DNA from: Allochromatium palmeri
Lineage (GTDB): Bacteria > Pseudomonadota > Gammaproteobacteria > Chromatiales > Chromatiaceae
Direction: 5' to 3'
Assembly: GCF_009720725.1 (NCBI RefSeq)
Contig: NZ_WNKT01000019.1
Coordinates: forward strand, 1-64,000
Length of the DNA: 64,000 bases
Below, piece by piece: positions 49,447 to 58,300 of the stretch (within the stretch, counting starts at the first letter, position 1; each line of letters starts with the position of its first letter). Made by a program: the position numbers and the translations under genes. Under the pieces are notes generated by a model. It did no database searches, had not been told where the DNA came from, and saw nothing but the letters and a program-made list of their open reading frames with translations.

Positions 49447-49935
49447 TCAGGACTCGTCGTTTGTCTTCGAGGATCGGCCCAAGCCCTCCAAAACGCGCGG
49501 CGCCACAAACAGCGCCACCATCCCTAGCAGATCGATCGAGCCAATGACGGCGGCGGCGGTCGGGCTGAATGTAGCCACGAAGCCGGCGACTAGGAGGCCG
49601 GTCAAGGCAATCAGCAAACCAAAGACTTGGCCGCGACGGTCTTTACGAATGGCGCCATCCAGGCTCTTAGCCTGCATCTGGTGCGTGTGGCGCTGTTCAT
49701 CGACGGCCATCTGCACGATGATTTGCCGGGTGGCGTCGTCGTAACGATTGAGCAGGTCGGCATGAGGGAGCGGCCCAATATGGGTTTCGCGGACCTCGGC
49801 CATGAGCAGCGCGCGCGTGGACACCGCTAGACGCTGCTGCTCTGGCGGTGACAGGGTACCTGTCTCCAGACCGCGATACAGGGATTCGAGTTCCATCGGA
49901 TCCTGGGGTGGCGCGATCTGATCTTCAGCGTCCAT
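49447..49935 (-). CDS. DUF2335 membrane protein
   Basis: A 162-residue protein. The soluble part has HIGPLPHADLLNRYDDATRQIIVQMAVDEQRHTHQMQAKSLDGAIRKDRRGQ, the DUF2335 signature. Two membrane helices follow: VFGLLIALTGLLVAGFVATF and AAVIGSIDLLGMVALFVAPRVL. The ATG at 49935 was chosen because the upstream frame overlaps the small gene at 49925-50143. Function unknown; such genes are scattered in distribution, often near tRNA genes or islands. Confidence 0.8.
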   Translation of the reverse strand: MDAEDQIAPPQDPMELESLYRGLETGTLSPPEQQRLAVSTRALLMAEVRETHIGPLPHADLLNRYDDATRQIIVQMAVDEQRHTHQMQAKSLDGAIRKDRRGQVFGLLIALTGLLVAGFVATFSPTAAAVIGSIDLLGMVALFVAPRVLEGLGRSSKTNDES

Positions 49936-50143
49936 CGGCACGGAAGGCCCTCGACGCCGGCGCCGCGCGCTCGTACTGAGCGACGGCTGTCTTAAGATGC
50001 CGACCGACGGTGACCCAGTGTCGGTAGATCCGCTCGCGCGCCGTGCCGCGCGGTACATACTCTGAGTAGTCGCCCATTGGCCAGAGATCCATCACGGACC
50101 CCACGGCCTCGATGGTTCGCTTGTCGACGCGGGTTGATTGCAT
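49925..50143 (-). CDS. Small protein of unknown function upstream of DUF2335
   Basis: A 72-residue basic soluble protein beginning MQSTRVDKRTIEAVGSVMDLWPMGDYSEYVP. Its last codons overlap the DUF2335 start by 11 bp, which supports translational coupling. I do not recognise a family. The pair could be a two-gene module. Confidence 0.6.
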   Translation of the reverse strand: MQSTRVDKRTIEAVGSVMDLWPMGDYSEYVPRGTARERIYRHWVTVGRHLKTAVAQYERAAPASRAFRADGR

Positions 50144-50346
50144 AGCCCTTCTCTCAGGTTGTTGTCATGTCCCTGTTATCGATGTCGCTACTTCCAGTCT
50201 GTAGCCTTTGGCTAGCCTAACAACTTCAGGTTCCACTGCCTACCGGGCGAGCGGCCATCCCTGGCTGCGCGCCAGCGTTCATCGCCCTGCAAGAATCCCC
50301 TGCAAAATCTCGATTTGGCGCCTGCCTGCGATCCGCCTACACGAAC

Positions 50347-50383
50347 AAAAGGCTTAGGCGATTTCTCGCCTAAGCCTTTGTTT
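50347..50383 (-). terminator. Intrinsic terminator of the Pro-Arg-His-Lys tRNA operon
   Basis: AAAGGCTTAGGCGA and TCGCCTAAGCCTTT form a perfect 14-bp stem with a 4-nt loop. Read on the minus strand it ends TTTTGTT, just after the last tRNA. Confidence 0.9.
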
Positions 50384-50386
50384 TAT

Positions 50387-50462
50387 TGGTGGGCTGTCAG
50401 GGATTCGAACCCCGGACCGATGGATTAAGAGTCCACTGCTCTACCAGCTGAGCTAACAGCCC
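50387..50462 (-). tRNA. tRNA-Lys (CTT)
   Basis: A 76-nt cloverleaf with CCA. Acceptor GGGCTGT pairs with ACAGCCC; the anticodon arm GTGGA-CTCTTAA-TCCAT gives anticodon CTT. Last gene of the tRNA operon. Confidence 0.95.
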
Positions 50463-50516
50463 ATTGACTTTCTCGAACGACTTGAGTCTATTTGATTGGA
50501 CTCAAGTTTTCAAATT

Positions 50517-50592
50517 TGGGGTGGACGATGGGGATCGAACCCACGACCACAGGAATCACAATCCTGCGCTCTACCAACTGAGCTACGTCCAC
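50517..50592 (-). tRNA. tRNA-His (GTG)
   Basis: A 76-nt cloverleaf with CCA. Acceptor GTGGACG pairs with CGTCCAC, with C at the discriminator position as expected for tRNA-His; the loop TTGTGAT gives anticodon GTG. Confidence 0.96.
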
Positions 50593-50665
50593 CATTGAAG
50601 CATTCCGACGCATCCCTGTCATTCTATCGCAATCGATGCCTTTATAGCATCTCCGGATTCGCAAA

Positions 50666-50742
<77 letters not shown>

Positions 50743-50802
50743 TTTATCGGGTGCAGTTCGGTCAACGCATTCAACGCAGCAGAGCCACGTCTGGAAAGCA
50801 TT

Positions 50803-50879
50803 TGGTCGGGGTAGAGGGATTCGAACCCCCGACATCCTGCTCCCAAAGCAGGCGCGCTACCAGACTGCGCTATACCCCG
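50803..50879 (-). tRNA. tRNA-Pro (TGG)
   Basis: A 77-nt cloverleaf with CCA. Acceptor CGGGGTA pairs with TACCCCG; the loop TTTGGGA gives anticodon TGG. First gene of the Pro-Arg-His-Lys operon, a mix similar to the E. coli argX-hisR-leuT-proM cluster. Confidence 0.96.
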
Positions 50880-50933
50880 GCTTCGGATGCGTATCCGGAG
50901 CTTTTTGAAGCATCCAGGAACCGAAGAGCCGGC

Positions 50934-50962
50934 ATGATAGCCAGCGTTCCGGGCGACGTCAA
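50934..50962 (-). promoter_or_regulatory. Promoter of the Pro-Arg-His-Lys tRNA operon
   Basis: On the minus strand TTGACG (50957-50962), a 17-nt spacer and TATCAT (50934-50939) form a strong sigma-70 promoter, with a start about 48 nt ahead of tRNA-Pro. Confidence 0.8.
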
Positions 50963-51067
50963 CCGTTTCGTTGCATGATTTCTACAGGACGGCGAGATTG
51001 TTTACAGTCGACGGTGAGTCGCTATCATGGTGCATCCCTAGCCTATTGGCCTTTTTTCAGGATTCAC

Positions 51068-51931
51068 ATGAGTGCCGCCATACTCGATGGCAAAGCCATC
51101 GCCGCCGATATTCAGCAAACCATCAAACAGCACGCCGCCGCGATGTTGTCCACCCGAGGCCGGGCGCCAGGACTGGCCGTGGTCCTGGTAGGCCAGAACC
51201 CGGCCTCTCAGGTTTATGTGCGCAACAAGCGCCGTGCCTGCGCCGAGGTCGGATTCCACTCGCAACTGCACGAATTACCGGAGCACACGTCTCAGGCTGA
51301 GTTGATGGATCTGATCGACCGGCTCAACGCCGATCCGGCCATCGACGGCATCCTGGTCCAACTGCCGCTCCCCGAACAGCTCGATGAGACAGCGGTCACC
51401 GAGCGTATTCTGCCAACCAAGGATGTCGACGGCTTTCATCCCTACAACGTCGGGCGTCTGGTACTGCGGATGCCGCTGCTGCGCTCCTGCACGCCCAAGG
51501 GCGTGATGACGATGCTCGCGCGCACGGGCCGACCTTTAGAGGGGCTGGACGCCGTCATCATCGGCCAGTCCAACATCGTCGGTCGGCCCATGGCGCTGGA
51601 ACTGCTCGCGGCGCGCTGTACGGTCACCATCTGCCACAGCCGAACGCGCGATCTGGCCGAGAAGGTTCGGGGCGCGGATATCCTGGTCGCCGCCGTCGGT
51701 CGGCCCGGCTTCGTGCCGGGCGATTGGATCAAGGACGGAGCGATCGTGATCGATGTCGGCATCAATCGCACCGCGGACGGCAAGCTCGTCGGCGACGTGG
51801 ATTTCGCGACCTGCGCCGAGCGCGCGTCCTGGATCACGCCGGTGCCGGGCGGGGTCGGTCCCATGACCATCGCCAGTCTGCTGGAGAACACGCTCCAGGC
51901 GGCCGAGCTGCACGCGGAAGCCGCATCTTGA
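51068..51931 (+). CDS. folD: Methylenetetrahydrofolate dehydrogenase/cyclohydrolase
   Basis: A 287-residue bifunctional enzyme interconverting methylene-, methenyl- and formyl-tetrahydrofolate with NADP. Motifs are the catalytic Tyr/Lys in [69 protein letters not shown] and [19 protein letters not shown]. The ATG at 51068 gives the family N-terminus; an earlier in-frame ATG at 50975 adds 31 unrelated residues. It links to one-carbon units from the gcv operon. Confidence 0.97.
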   Translation: MSAAILDGKAIAADIQQTIKQHAAAMLSTRGRAPGLAVVLVGQNPASQVYVRNKRRACAEVGFHSQLHELPEHTSQAELMDLIDRLNADPAIDGILVQLPLPEQLDETAVTERILPTKDVDGFHPYNVGRLVLRMPLLRSCTPKGVMTMLARTGRPLEGLDAVIIGQSNIVGRPMALELLAARCTVTICHSRTRDLAEKVRGADILVAAVGRPGFVPGDWIKDGAIVIDVGINRTADGKLVGDVDFATCAERASWITPVPGGVGPMTIASLLENTLQAAELHAEAAS

Positions 51932-51962
51932 AACCGACTCGCTTCATCAGGTCGTGCCGGCC

Positions 51963-52412
51963 ATGCTCGATGCGTTAATGAGCTGGATCGAGTCGCATCA
52001 GACGCTGACGCTGCTGTTGGCGGGCGCTTCCATGCTGACGTTCATCGGTTCCATTCTGGCGCTGCCCGTGCTGGTGGCGTCCATGCCGGAGGATTATTTC
52101 CTCGATGCCAAGCGCCAACAGAGCCGTCTGCGGCGTTTTCATCCGCTGGTCTATCTGGGACTGCGGGTGTTGAAAAATGTCGCGGGCTGGCTGCTGGTGC
52201 TGTGCGGAATCCTGATGCTGGTGCTGCCCGGCCAGGGACTGCTCACGATTCTGGTCGGGCTGGTGCTCAGCGATTTTCCAGGCAAGTTCGCGCTCGAACG
52301 CCGGCTGGCGTCCATGCCCCGGGTCATGGGCGCTTTCAACTGGTTGCGACAGCGCGCCGGGCGGCCGCCGCTCCAGGCGCCGGAGCCGCCACTCACACCA
52401 CGCGATCGCTAA
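51963..52412 (+). CDS. Putative membrane protein, PGPGW-like
   Basis: A 149-residue protein with two hydrophobic stretches, LTLLLAGASMLTFIGSILALPVLVASMP and VAGWLLVLCGILMLVLPGQGLLTILVGLVLSDFPGKFALERRL. The LVLPGQGLLTILVGL.L.DFPGK core resembles PGPGW-family membrane proteins, with PGQG in place of PGPG. It starts 31 bp after folD and may be co-transcribed. Function unknown. Confidence 0.75.
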   Translation: MLDALMSWIESHQTLTLLLAGASMLTFIGSILALPVLVASMPEDYFLDAKRQQSRLRRFHPLVYLGLRVLKNVAGWLLVLCGILMLVLPGQGLLTILVGLVLSDFPGKFALERRLASMPRVMGAFNWLRQRAGRPPLQAPEPPLTPRDR

Positions 52413-52476
52413 GGCTTTCCGTCCGTGATGTGCCGAACGGGAGTGCTGCCCTGACGCGTCTGTCGCCGCCTGACGC

Positions 52477-53022
52477 TCATAGCAGCCGTTCGATGGCCTT
52501 GATGACCTTACCGCTGTCGGGCTTGGTCGTGCTGATGTAGTGATCGACGAGGTTGCCGTTGCGGTCGATCAGATACTTGTAGAAATTCCATTTCGGATAG
52601 GGCGCACCGGCCACCGCCAGGCGCTCGAACAGCGGTGCGGCCTGACCCTTCTTGACGCTGACCTTCTCGAACATCGGAAATTCGACCGAATAGGTCATGC
52701 GGCAGAATTTCTGGATCTCCTGCTCGCTGCCCGGCTCCTGATTGGCGAAGTCGTTGGACGGAAAGCCCAGGACCACCAAACCGCGATCCTTGTAGGTCCG
52801 GTAGAGGTGCTCCAGCCCTTCATACTGGGAGGTGAAACCGCACTTGCTGGCGGTGTTGACCACCAGGATCACCTGCCCCTGATAGGCTTGGCAGAGATTG
52901 ACAACCTCCTCGCCAGCCAGACGCCGGACATCGAGATCGAGCAGGGAGGAACAGGTCTTCGTTTCGGCGCCGGCCGTCGTGCTCATGGCCGCCAGCCCGA
53001 GTAGCCATAGGGATGATTTCAT
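52477..53022 (-). CDS. Glutathione peroxidase-like protein, exported
   Basis: A 181-residue thiol peroxidase of the GPx family. The signal peptide is MKSSLWLLGLAAMSTTAGA, pointing to the periplasm. The active-site Cys is in VVNTASKCGFTSQYEGLEHLY, followed by LGFPSNDFANQEPGSEQEIQKFC and KWNFYKYLIDRNG with the Trp-Asn pair. Cys replaces selenocysteine. The start at 53022 puts the signal peptide first. It is divergent from the ferredoxin reductase gene. Confidence 0.93.
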   Translation of the reverse strand: MKSSLWLLGLAAMSTTAGAETKTCSSLLDLDVRRLAGEEVVNLCQAYQGQVILVVNTASKCGFTSQYEGLEHLYRTYKDRGLVVLGFPSNDFANQEPGSEQEIQKFCRMTYSVEFPMFEKVSVKKGQAAPLFERLAVAGAPYPKWNFYKYLIDRNGNLVDHYISTTKPDSGKVIKAIERLL

Positions 53023-53188
53023 GCATCGCTCCAATCGCGGTTCGTCTGGCTCACAGAAGTGGAGCATCGCGCCGGGATTGCAATGACGGCGATTGCACCG
53101 ATCATGATGTGAGAGCGGATTTCAGCTATCCGCACACACCTTTATCTCTACAAAAACAGATTCGAGACAGAGTCAAGGCGGTACAGAT

Positions 53189-53932
53189 ATGAACGATTGG
53201 GTCAAGGCGCGAGTCGTCGGCAAGCACTGCTGGACCGAAGGACTCTACAGTCTGCAATTCGAGGCGCCGATCACAAACTTCGTGGCAGGTCAGTACATCA
53301 AGGTCGCGCTCGACATCGAGGGTGAGCGCGTGGGGCGTCCCTACTCGCTGGTCAATGCACCCGGTGAGCAGCCGGTCGAGATCTTTTTCAACGAGGTGCC
53401 ACAGGGTCCACTGACACGACCGCTTTCAGCACTGAATCCGGGCGATACGGTCTGGTTGACGGCGACCGCCAGTGGCATCTTCACGCTGGAGACAGTCCAG
53501 CCGGCGCGGGATCTGTGGATGCTGGCCACGGGGACGGGACTCGGGGTTTATCTCTCGATTCTGCGCTCGCCCGATCCCTGGCGCCTGTTCGAACGGGTGA
53601 TCCTGGTCCACGGCGTGCGTCAGGGCGCGGATCTGGCGTATAGCGAGACGCTCGATGAGATCGCCAACCGCTACCCCGGACGCTTCACGCGCGTGGCGGC
53701 CGTCAGTCGCGAGTCCTGGCCGACAGCCCTGTCCGGCCGCATCACGGATCTGCTGACCAGCGGGGATCTGGAGCGCCATGTGGATCTGACCATCGATCCG
53801 GCCACCAGCCATGTGATGCTCTGTGGCAACTCGGCCATGATCAAGGATGCCAAGGTCATCCTGGAGGCGCGCGGACTGGTGCGGCACCGACGGCAGGTAC
53901 CCGGCCACTACACCACCGAGCAGTATCACTGA
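53189..53932 (+). CDS. fpr: Ferredoxin-NADP+ reductase
   Basis: A 247-residue flavoenzyme. The FAD domain has GQYIKVALDIEGERVGRPYSLVNAPGE (RxYS motif); the NADP domain has LWMLATGTGLGVYLSILRSP and HVMLCGNSAMIKDAKVILEARGL. It moves electrons between NADPH and ferredoxin or flavodoxin and is often part of the oxidative stress response, in keeping with the divergent peroxidase. Confidence 0.94.
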   Translation: MNDWVKARVVGKHCWTEGLYSLQFEAPITNFVAGQYIKVALDIEGERVGRPYSLVNAPGEQPVEIFFNEVPQGPLTRPLSALNPGDTVWLTATASGIFTLETVQPARDLWMLATGTGLGVYLSILRSPDPWRLFERVILVHGVRQGADLAYSETLDEIANRYPGRFTRVAAVSRESWPTALSGRITDLLTSGDLERHVDLTIDPATSHVMLCGNSAMIKDAKVILEARGLVRHRRQVPGHYTTEQYH

Positions 53933-54008
53933 GTCGCGAAGACCCGGCACGCGCGAGCGCCCCATCGACCGGGGTTCTCGCCTGCCGCCTGTTTATCGAG
54001 CGCACAGC

Positions 54009-54043
54009 AAAAAGGCTTACAGCGATGAACTGTAAGCCTTTTT
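54009..54043 (-). terminator. Intrinsic terminator after initiator tRNA
   Basis: AAAAAGGCTTACAG and CTGTAAGCCTTTTT form a perfect 14-bp stem with a 7-nt loop. It lies 6 bp beyond the tRNA 3' end, with a T-run on either strand, so it may also serve fpr. Confidence 0.9.
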
Positions 54044-54049
54044 GGTATG

Positions 54050-54126
<77 letters not shown>

Positions 54127-54137
54127 ACTGAGGGCCC

Positions 54138-54166
54138 ATAATAACCACCCACCGCCTGGGGCGCAA
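54138..54166 (-). promoter_or_regulatory. Promoter of initiator tRNA
   Basis: On the minus strand TTGCGC (54161-54166), a 17-nt spacer and TATTAT (54138-54143) lie just upstream of the tRNA, followed by a GGGCCC discriminator-type GC stretch. Confidence 0.75.
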
Positions 54167-54242
54167 CCCCTAATTTGAAAATTTGTATCATCTGCGGCGG
54201 CGAGCCGCGTTCAACACGCACTAACCAATCAGGATCAACGCC

Positions 54243-55739
54243 TTGATTCAGCCTTCAAATCAAACACATACCCCATCAAATCACACGGCCGGCACCGGCA
54301 CTGCTCCGACCATCCTCTGGTTCAGGCACGATCTGCGCCTGGACGACAATCCAGCATTACTCGCCGCGCATCAGACCGGCGGCCCGATCATTCCGGTCTA
54401 TATCCATGCCCCGGAGGAAGAATCACCCTGGGAGCCGGGCGCCGCAAGCCGCTGGTGGCTGCACTGGAGCCTGAACGCGCTCGATGAATCACTGCGGGCG
54501 CGTGGCAATCGGCTCTGGATTCTGCGCGGCCCGAGTCTGGACGCACTGCGTCGTCTCGCCGGCGAGACCGGCGCCGGGACGATCCAGTGGAATCGCCGCT
54601 ATGATCCGGCCACCCGTGACCGCGATACCTCCATCAAGCAGACGCTGCGCGCCGAGGGGCTACGCGGCGAGAGTCACAACGCCGCCCTGCTCTTCGAGCC
54701 GTGGGATATTCTCAACAACAGCCATCAGCCCTATCGCGTCTTCAGCGCCTTCTGGCGTGCCTGCATGCGCGCACGGCCGGTTGCCCAGCCTATCCCGGCA
54801 CCAGCGACCATTCCGAGCCTCCCGGCGCACATCACACCCAGCGCAACACTCGCGCTCGATGCCCTGGAGCTGCTGCCGCGCCGCGACTGGGATCAGGGTC
54901 TGCGCGCCACCTGGAGCATCGGTGAGACAGCGGCACTTGCACAGGCGCGCACCTTTATCGCCGAGCGGCTCGCCGACTATGGCACCGCGCGCGACCGTCC
55001 CGACCAGCCGGGCAGTTCGCGTCTGTCGCCCTATCTGCACTTCGGCGAAATCAGCCCGCGACGTCTGCTGAGCCTGATCATCGAGGCGTTCGGCGACCCG
55101 ACCACGAGCGCCGCCGCGCCCTATGTGCGCGAACTCGGCTGGCGCGAATTCGGCTATCACCTGCTGTATCACTATCCGCGCACGCCGAGCGAACCGCTGG
55201 ATGGACGCTTCGCCGCCTTTCCCTGGGCAACGGATGGCGCGGACGTCGCCTTGCGCGCCTGGCAGCGCGGCCAGACCGGCATACCACTGGTCGATGCCGG
55301 GATGCGCGAACTCTGGCATACCGGCTGGATGCACAATCGCACGCGGATGGTGGTCGCCTCGCTGCTGACCAAGAATCTGCTGATTCCCTGGCAGGACGGC
55401 GCGCGCTGGTTCTGGGATACCCTGGTCGATGCCGATCTGGCCAGCAACACGCTCGGCTGGCAGTGGACCGCCGGTTGCGGGGCTGATGCCGCGCCCTATT
55501 TTCGCGTCTTCAACCCCGTGCTTCAGGGCCAGCGTTTCGATCCCGATGGCGGCTATGTGCGTCGCTGGTGTCCGGAGCTGGCGCGGCTGCCGGATAAGTA
55601 TCTCCATCAGCCATGGACCGCGCCCCAAGCGATTCTGACCGCGTCCGGCGTGCGGCTCGGGAGCGACTATCCGCGCCCCATTGTCGATCTGGCCACATCG
55701 CGCGTCAGGGCGCTGGCGGCCTGGGAGCAGGTGAAATGA
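54243..55739 (+). CDS. phrB: Deoxyribodipyrimidine photolyase
   Basis: A 498-residue class I photolyase/cryptochrome that uses blue light and FADH- to split UV pyrimidine dimers. The N-terminal antenna domain starts TILWFRHDLRLDDNPALLAAHQTGG. The FAD domain has SRLSPYLHFGEISPR, YVRELGWREFGYHLLYHYP, WHTGWMHNRTRMVVASLLTKNLLIPWQDG and ASNTLGWQWTAGCGADAAPYFRVFNP. The start is TTG at 54243 with AGGA about 9 nt upstream; a later start would cut into a tail that precedes the fold, so the true start is open within about 20 residues. Confidence 0.95.
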   Translation: MIQPSNQTHTPSNHTAGTGTAPTILWFRHDLRLDDNPALLAAHQTGGPIIPVYIHAPEEESPWEPGAASRWWLHWSLNALDESLRARGNRLWILRGPSLDALRRLAGETGAGTIQWNRRYDPATRDRDTSIKQTLRAEGLRGESHNAALLFEPWDILNNSHQPYRVFSAFWRACMRARPVAQPIPAPATIPSLPAHITPSATLALDALELLPRRDWDQGLRATWSIGETAALAQARTFIAERLADYGTARDRPDQPGSSRLSPYLHFGEISPRRLLSLIIEAFGDPTTSAAAPYVRELGWREFGYHLLYHYPRTPSEPLDGRFAAFPWATDGADVALRAWQRGQTGIPLVDAGMRELWHTGWMHNRTRMVVASLLTKNLLIPWQDGARWFWDTLVDADLASNTLGWQWTAGCGADAAPYFRVFNPVLQGQRFDPDGGYVRRWCPELARLPDKYLHQPWTAPQAILTASGVRLGSDYPRPIVDLATSRVRALAAWEQVK

Positions 55740-55749
55740 GACGGGGCCA

Positions 55750-56571
55750 TCAGGTGCGGCGGCTGGTCTCGGTCGTCCGGGTCGATGTCGGCGCGGCGCT
55801 GAGTCCCAGCACCGTGCGTGCATTGGCGCGCGTGCGCTCGGCCACCTCGGACGGTTCCAGATCGCGCAGTCGTGCCAGGGTCAAGACAACATCGGGCAGA
55901 TACTCGGGACTGTTGCGCTCGCCCTGATGCGAGGCCACCGTCATGTCCGGCGCATCGGTCTCCAGCACCAGGGCGTCTAGCGGCAGTTCGCTGGCCAGAC
56001 GTCTGAGCCGGCGCGAACGCTCGAACGTCAGCATGCCACCGAACCCCAGCTTGAATCCGAGATCCAGATACTGATGAGCCTGCTGGAGACTGCCACTGAA
56101 GGCATGGGCGATGCCGCCCGCCGACACGGGCTGACGGCGCAGGAGCGTCAGCATCGCATCATGCGCCTTGCGCACATGCAGCAGCACCGGCAGACCGGCC
56201 GCGCGCGCGATCGACAACTGACGGTCGAGTAGCCGCGCCTGACGCTCCGGATCCAGGCCGGCGACATGATAATCCAGACCGATCTCGCCGATGGCCAGCG
56301 GCGGCTCGGCGACCAGGGCTTCCAGGCGTTGCAGGTCGGTCTCGCGATGCGTCTCCAGATAGACCGGATGCAGACCGAGCGCCGGATACAACCGTGGCCA
56401 TGCCGACGGCGCGGACGCACAAAGCGCCAGCAGCCCGTCCCAACCCGCCGCGTCGATGGCTGGCACCACCAGTGCCTCGACCCCGGCCGCACGCGCACGC
56501 TCCAGCACCGCCGCACGATCAGCGTCGAATTCAACGACATCGATATGGCAGTGCGTATCGATCAGCGTCAT
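55750..56571 (-). CDS. tatD: TatD family DNase
   Basis: A 273-residue metal-dependent hydrolase. Metal-binding residues are in LIDTHCHIDVVEFDADR, AIGEIGLDYHVAG, VLLHVRKAHDAM, GGIAHAFSGSLQQAHQYLDLG and LVLETDAPDMTV. It is 3'-5' exonuclease-like in relatives. The ATG at 56571 overlaps the DUF2058 stop by one base (TGATG); GTG codons at 56574 and 56577 are alternatives. Confidence 0.93.
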   Translation of the reverse strand: MTLIDTHCHIDVVEFDADRAAVLERARAAGVEALVVPAIDAAGWDGLLALCASAPSAWPRLYPALGLHPVYLETHRETDLQRLEALVAEPPLAIGEIGLDYHVAGLDPERQARLLDRQLSIARAAGLPVLLHVRKAHDAMLTLLRRQPVSAGGIAHAFSGSLQQAHQYLDLGFKLGFGGMLTFERSRRLRRLASELPLDALVLETDAPDMTVASHQGERNSPEYLPDVVLTLARLRDLEPSEVAERTRANARTVLGLSAAPTSTRTTETSRRT

Positions 56572-57110
56572 CACCACATCAGATCGTCCGGCACCTGGTA
56601 CTCGGCATAGGGATCATCGGCGCTGGTCTCGTCCTTGGCGCGATTGAACACCAGCACCAGTGCCGCATCGCGTGTCTGGAGACGCTCGGCGATCTCGGCA
56701 GGAACCAGTTCGTAGAAGGTATCCTGGCGCACGATCGCCAGCTGGCCGGCGGCCAGCTTGGCGTGCTGATCCTTGTTGACATAGATGCGCTTGAGCGTGC
56801 TGCCATCGGTGAAGTTGTAAGCCAGATCCCCCTTGTCGCGCACGATGCGATGACTGTGAATGAGCTGACGGATCTCGTTTTCGGCCGCTCGCCGCGCGGC
56901 CTCCTCCTGGCGCTGACGGTTGAGTTCGCGGTCACGCTCGACCTTCTCGGCGCGCGCACGCTCAGCCGCCGCGCGCGCGGCCTGGTTCTCGGCGGTCGGC
57001 TGACCGCCCGTCTGCTTGACCTGTTTGCGCTTGGTCGAGCGCGCCTGCTTGAGCGTCTGCTCCTTGACCAAGCCCGCCTTGAGGAGCTGTTCTTGTAATG
57101 AATTACCCAC
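56571..57110 (-). CDS. DUF2058 family nucleoprotein/polynucleotide-associated protein
   Basis: A 179-residue protein. The N-terminus MGNSLQEQLLKAGLVKEQTLKQARSTKRKQVKQ is basic, followed by an Arg/Glu/Ala-rich helix (about 45-85) and a folded C-terminal part (IRQLIHSHRIVRDKGDLAYNFTDGSTLKRIYVN). This is the DUF2058 (YaiL) pattern. Precise role unknown. Coupled to tatD by a 1-bp overlap. Confidence 0.88.
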   Translation of the reverse strand: MGNSLQEQLLKAGLVKEQTLKQARSTKRKQVKQTGGQPTAENQAARAAAERARAEKVERDRELNRQRQEEAARRAAENEIRQLIHSHRIVRDKGDLAYNFTDGSTLKRIYVNKDQHAKLAAGQLAIVRQDTFYELVPAEIAERLQTRDAALVLVFNRAKDETSADDPYAEYQVPDDLMW

Positions 57111-57339
57111 GCGCCGGGTCTCCAGGATCGAATGAGTTGGGAGGATGAGGCCGGACGCCGGTTCCGCGAACCACGAGCGCCCTGGATCTGAGGAGGATCT
57201 ATCAGTGCGTCCCCGGTGGCAAGCCCGAAGCCGCGAAAACAGCCGATGGTTTTGCCTTGACCGGCCCGCGGTTACAATTCAATTCCCTGGTCCCGAGACC
57301 AACCCCGTGAATGACGCTCAATCAATTCGGAGTCTATCC

Positions 57340-57855
57340 ATGTCCCGTCCGTTTCTATTCGTCGCGCTGCTCGCCTGTCTGACCCTGCCTGTTCAAGCCT
57401 CGGCCAATAGCAGCGTTGGCTTCGTCGACATGCAAAAGGTGCTGGAGGACAGCAAGCTCGGCCAGCGCCTGCAACAGCAGCTCCGCGAGGACTTCGAGCC
57501 GCGCACCCGGGTGTTTGCCGAGGATGAGCGCGAGATCGCCCAGATGCAGCAGGCCCTGGCCAAGGACAAGCCACTGATGAGCAACGATCAGGTCGCCAAA
57601 AAGGAGCAGCAGATCAAGGAGCGCATCGAGGCCTATCAGAAAAAGGCGCTCCCCATCCAGCAGGAACTGATGAAGGCCCAGCAGGAGAAAGGCCGCGAGA
57701 TCCTGGAGCCGGCGCGCGAAGCCTTGAACGTCATCGCCAAGAAAAAGAAGCTCGGCATGGTGTTCGAGCGCAGTGTCAGCGGACTGCTCTACATGGACGA
57801 GGGACTCGACATCACCGCCGATGTCGTCAAGCAAATGGACTCCAAGACCAAGTGA
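57340..57855 (+). CDS. skp: OmpH/Skp-like periplasmic chaperone
   Basis: A 171-residue protein with signal peptide MSRPFLFVALLACLTLPVQASA, then SSVGFVDMQKVLEDSKLGQRLQQQLREDFEPRTRVF and a long charged coiled coil to about 130. Skp/OmpH trimers hold unfolded outer-membrane proteins in the periplasm. It is not next to bamA/lpxD as usual, so it may be a second, stand-alone paralogue. Confidence 0.88.
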   Translation: MSRPFLFVALLACLTLPVQASANSSVGFVDMQKVLEDSKLGQRLQQQLREDFEPRTRVFAEDEREIAQMQQALAKDKPLMSNDQVAKKEQQIKERIEAYQKKALPIQQELMKAQQEKGREILEPAREALNVIAKKKKLGMVFERSVSGLLYMDEGLDITADVVKQMDSKTK

Positions 57856-58033
57856 CCGCGCGTCTCTGACCGGGCTGTTTCGGCGGGTCGCCACTAGGGT
57901 ATACTCCGGGCGCTTCGGGCGTCCCGCTTCGCCCGAGACCCTGGCGGCCTCCGGGCCAGATCCCGGAATCATCCCTATCCCACCGTGCGCGGCCCGACCG
58001 CGCCGGACCGCGTCAATGAGGAGCGGACCCAAG

Positions 58034-58270
58034 ATGCTTGGCGAATCACACGACTTGCGGCACGAATTCCCTGATCTCGAACAGAAGATCTCGAACCTGC
58101 GGGCGCAGAACCCGGAGTTCGCAACGCTCATGGACGACTACGACAGCCTCGATGCGCGCGTCCGCGCGATCGAGGAACTCGGCAATCCGGTCGCCGATGA
58201 AACCATCGAAGATCTGAAAAAACAGCGCCTGCAGCTCAAGGATGCGCTCTACACGTTGCTGAGAGCCTGA
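58034..58270 (+). CDS. YdcH family protein (DUF465)
   Basis: A 78-residue, mostly helical protein starting MLGESHDLRHEFPDLEQKISNLRAQNPEFATLMDDYDSLDARVRAIE and ending LKKQRLQLKDALYTLLRA, which is the DUF465/YdcH signature. The ATG at 58034 has a GAGGAG site about 12 nt upstream. Function unknown. Confidence 0.88.
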   Translation: MLGESHDLRHEFPDLEQKISNLRAQNPEFATLMDDYDSLDARVRAIEELGNPVADETIEDLKKQRLQLKDALYTLLRA

Positions 58271-58300
58271 TTGGCGAATCATCGAGACAGGCGATCCAAC

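Noticed and set aside
52477-53022. Selenocysteine glutathione peroxidase
   Set aside because: The active-site codon is Cys, not an in-frame TGA.
54660-55823. 387-codon minus-strand frame opposite the photolyase
   Set aside because: Antisense shadow; no motifs.
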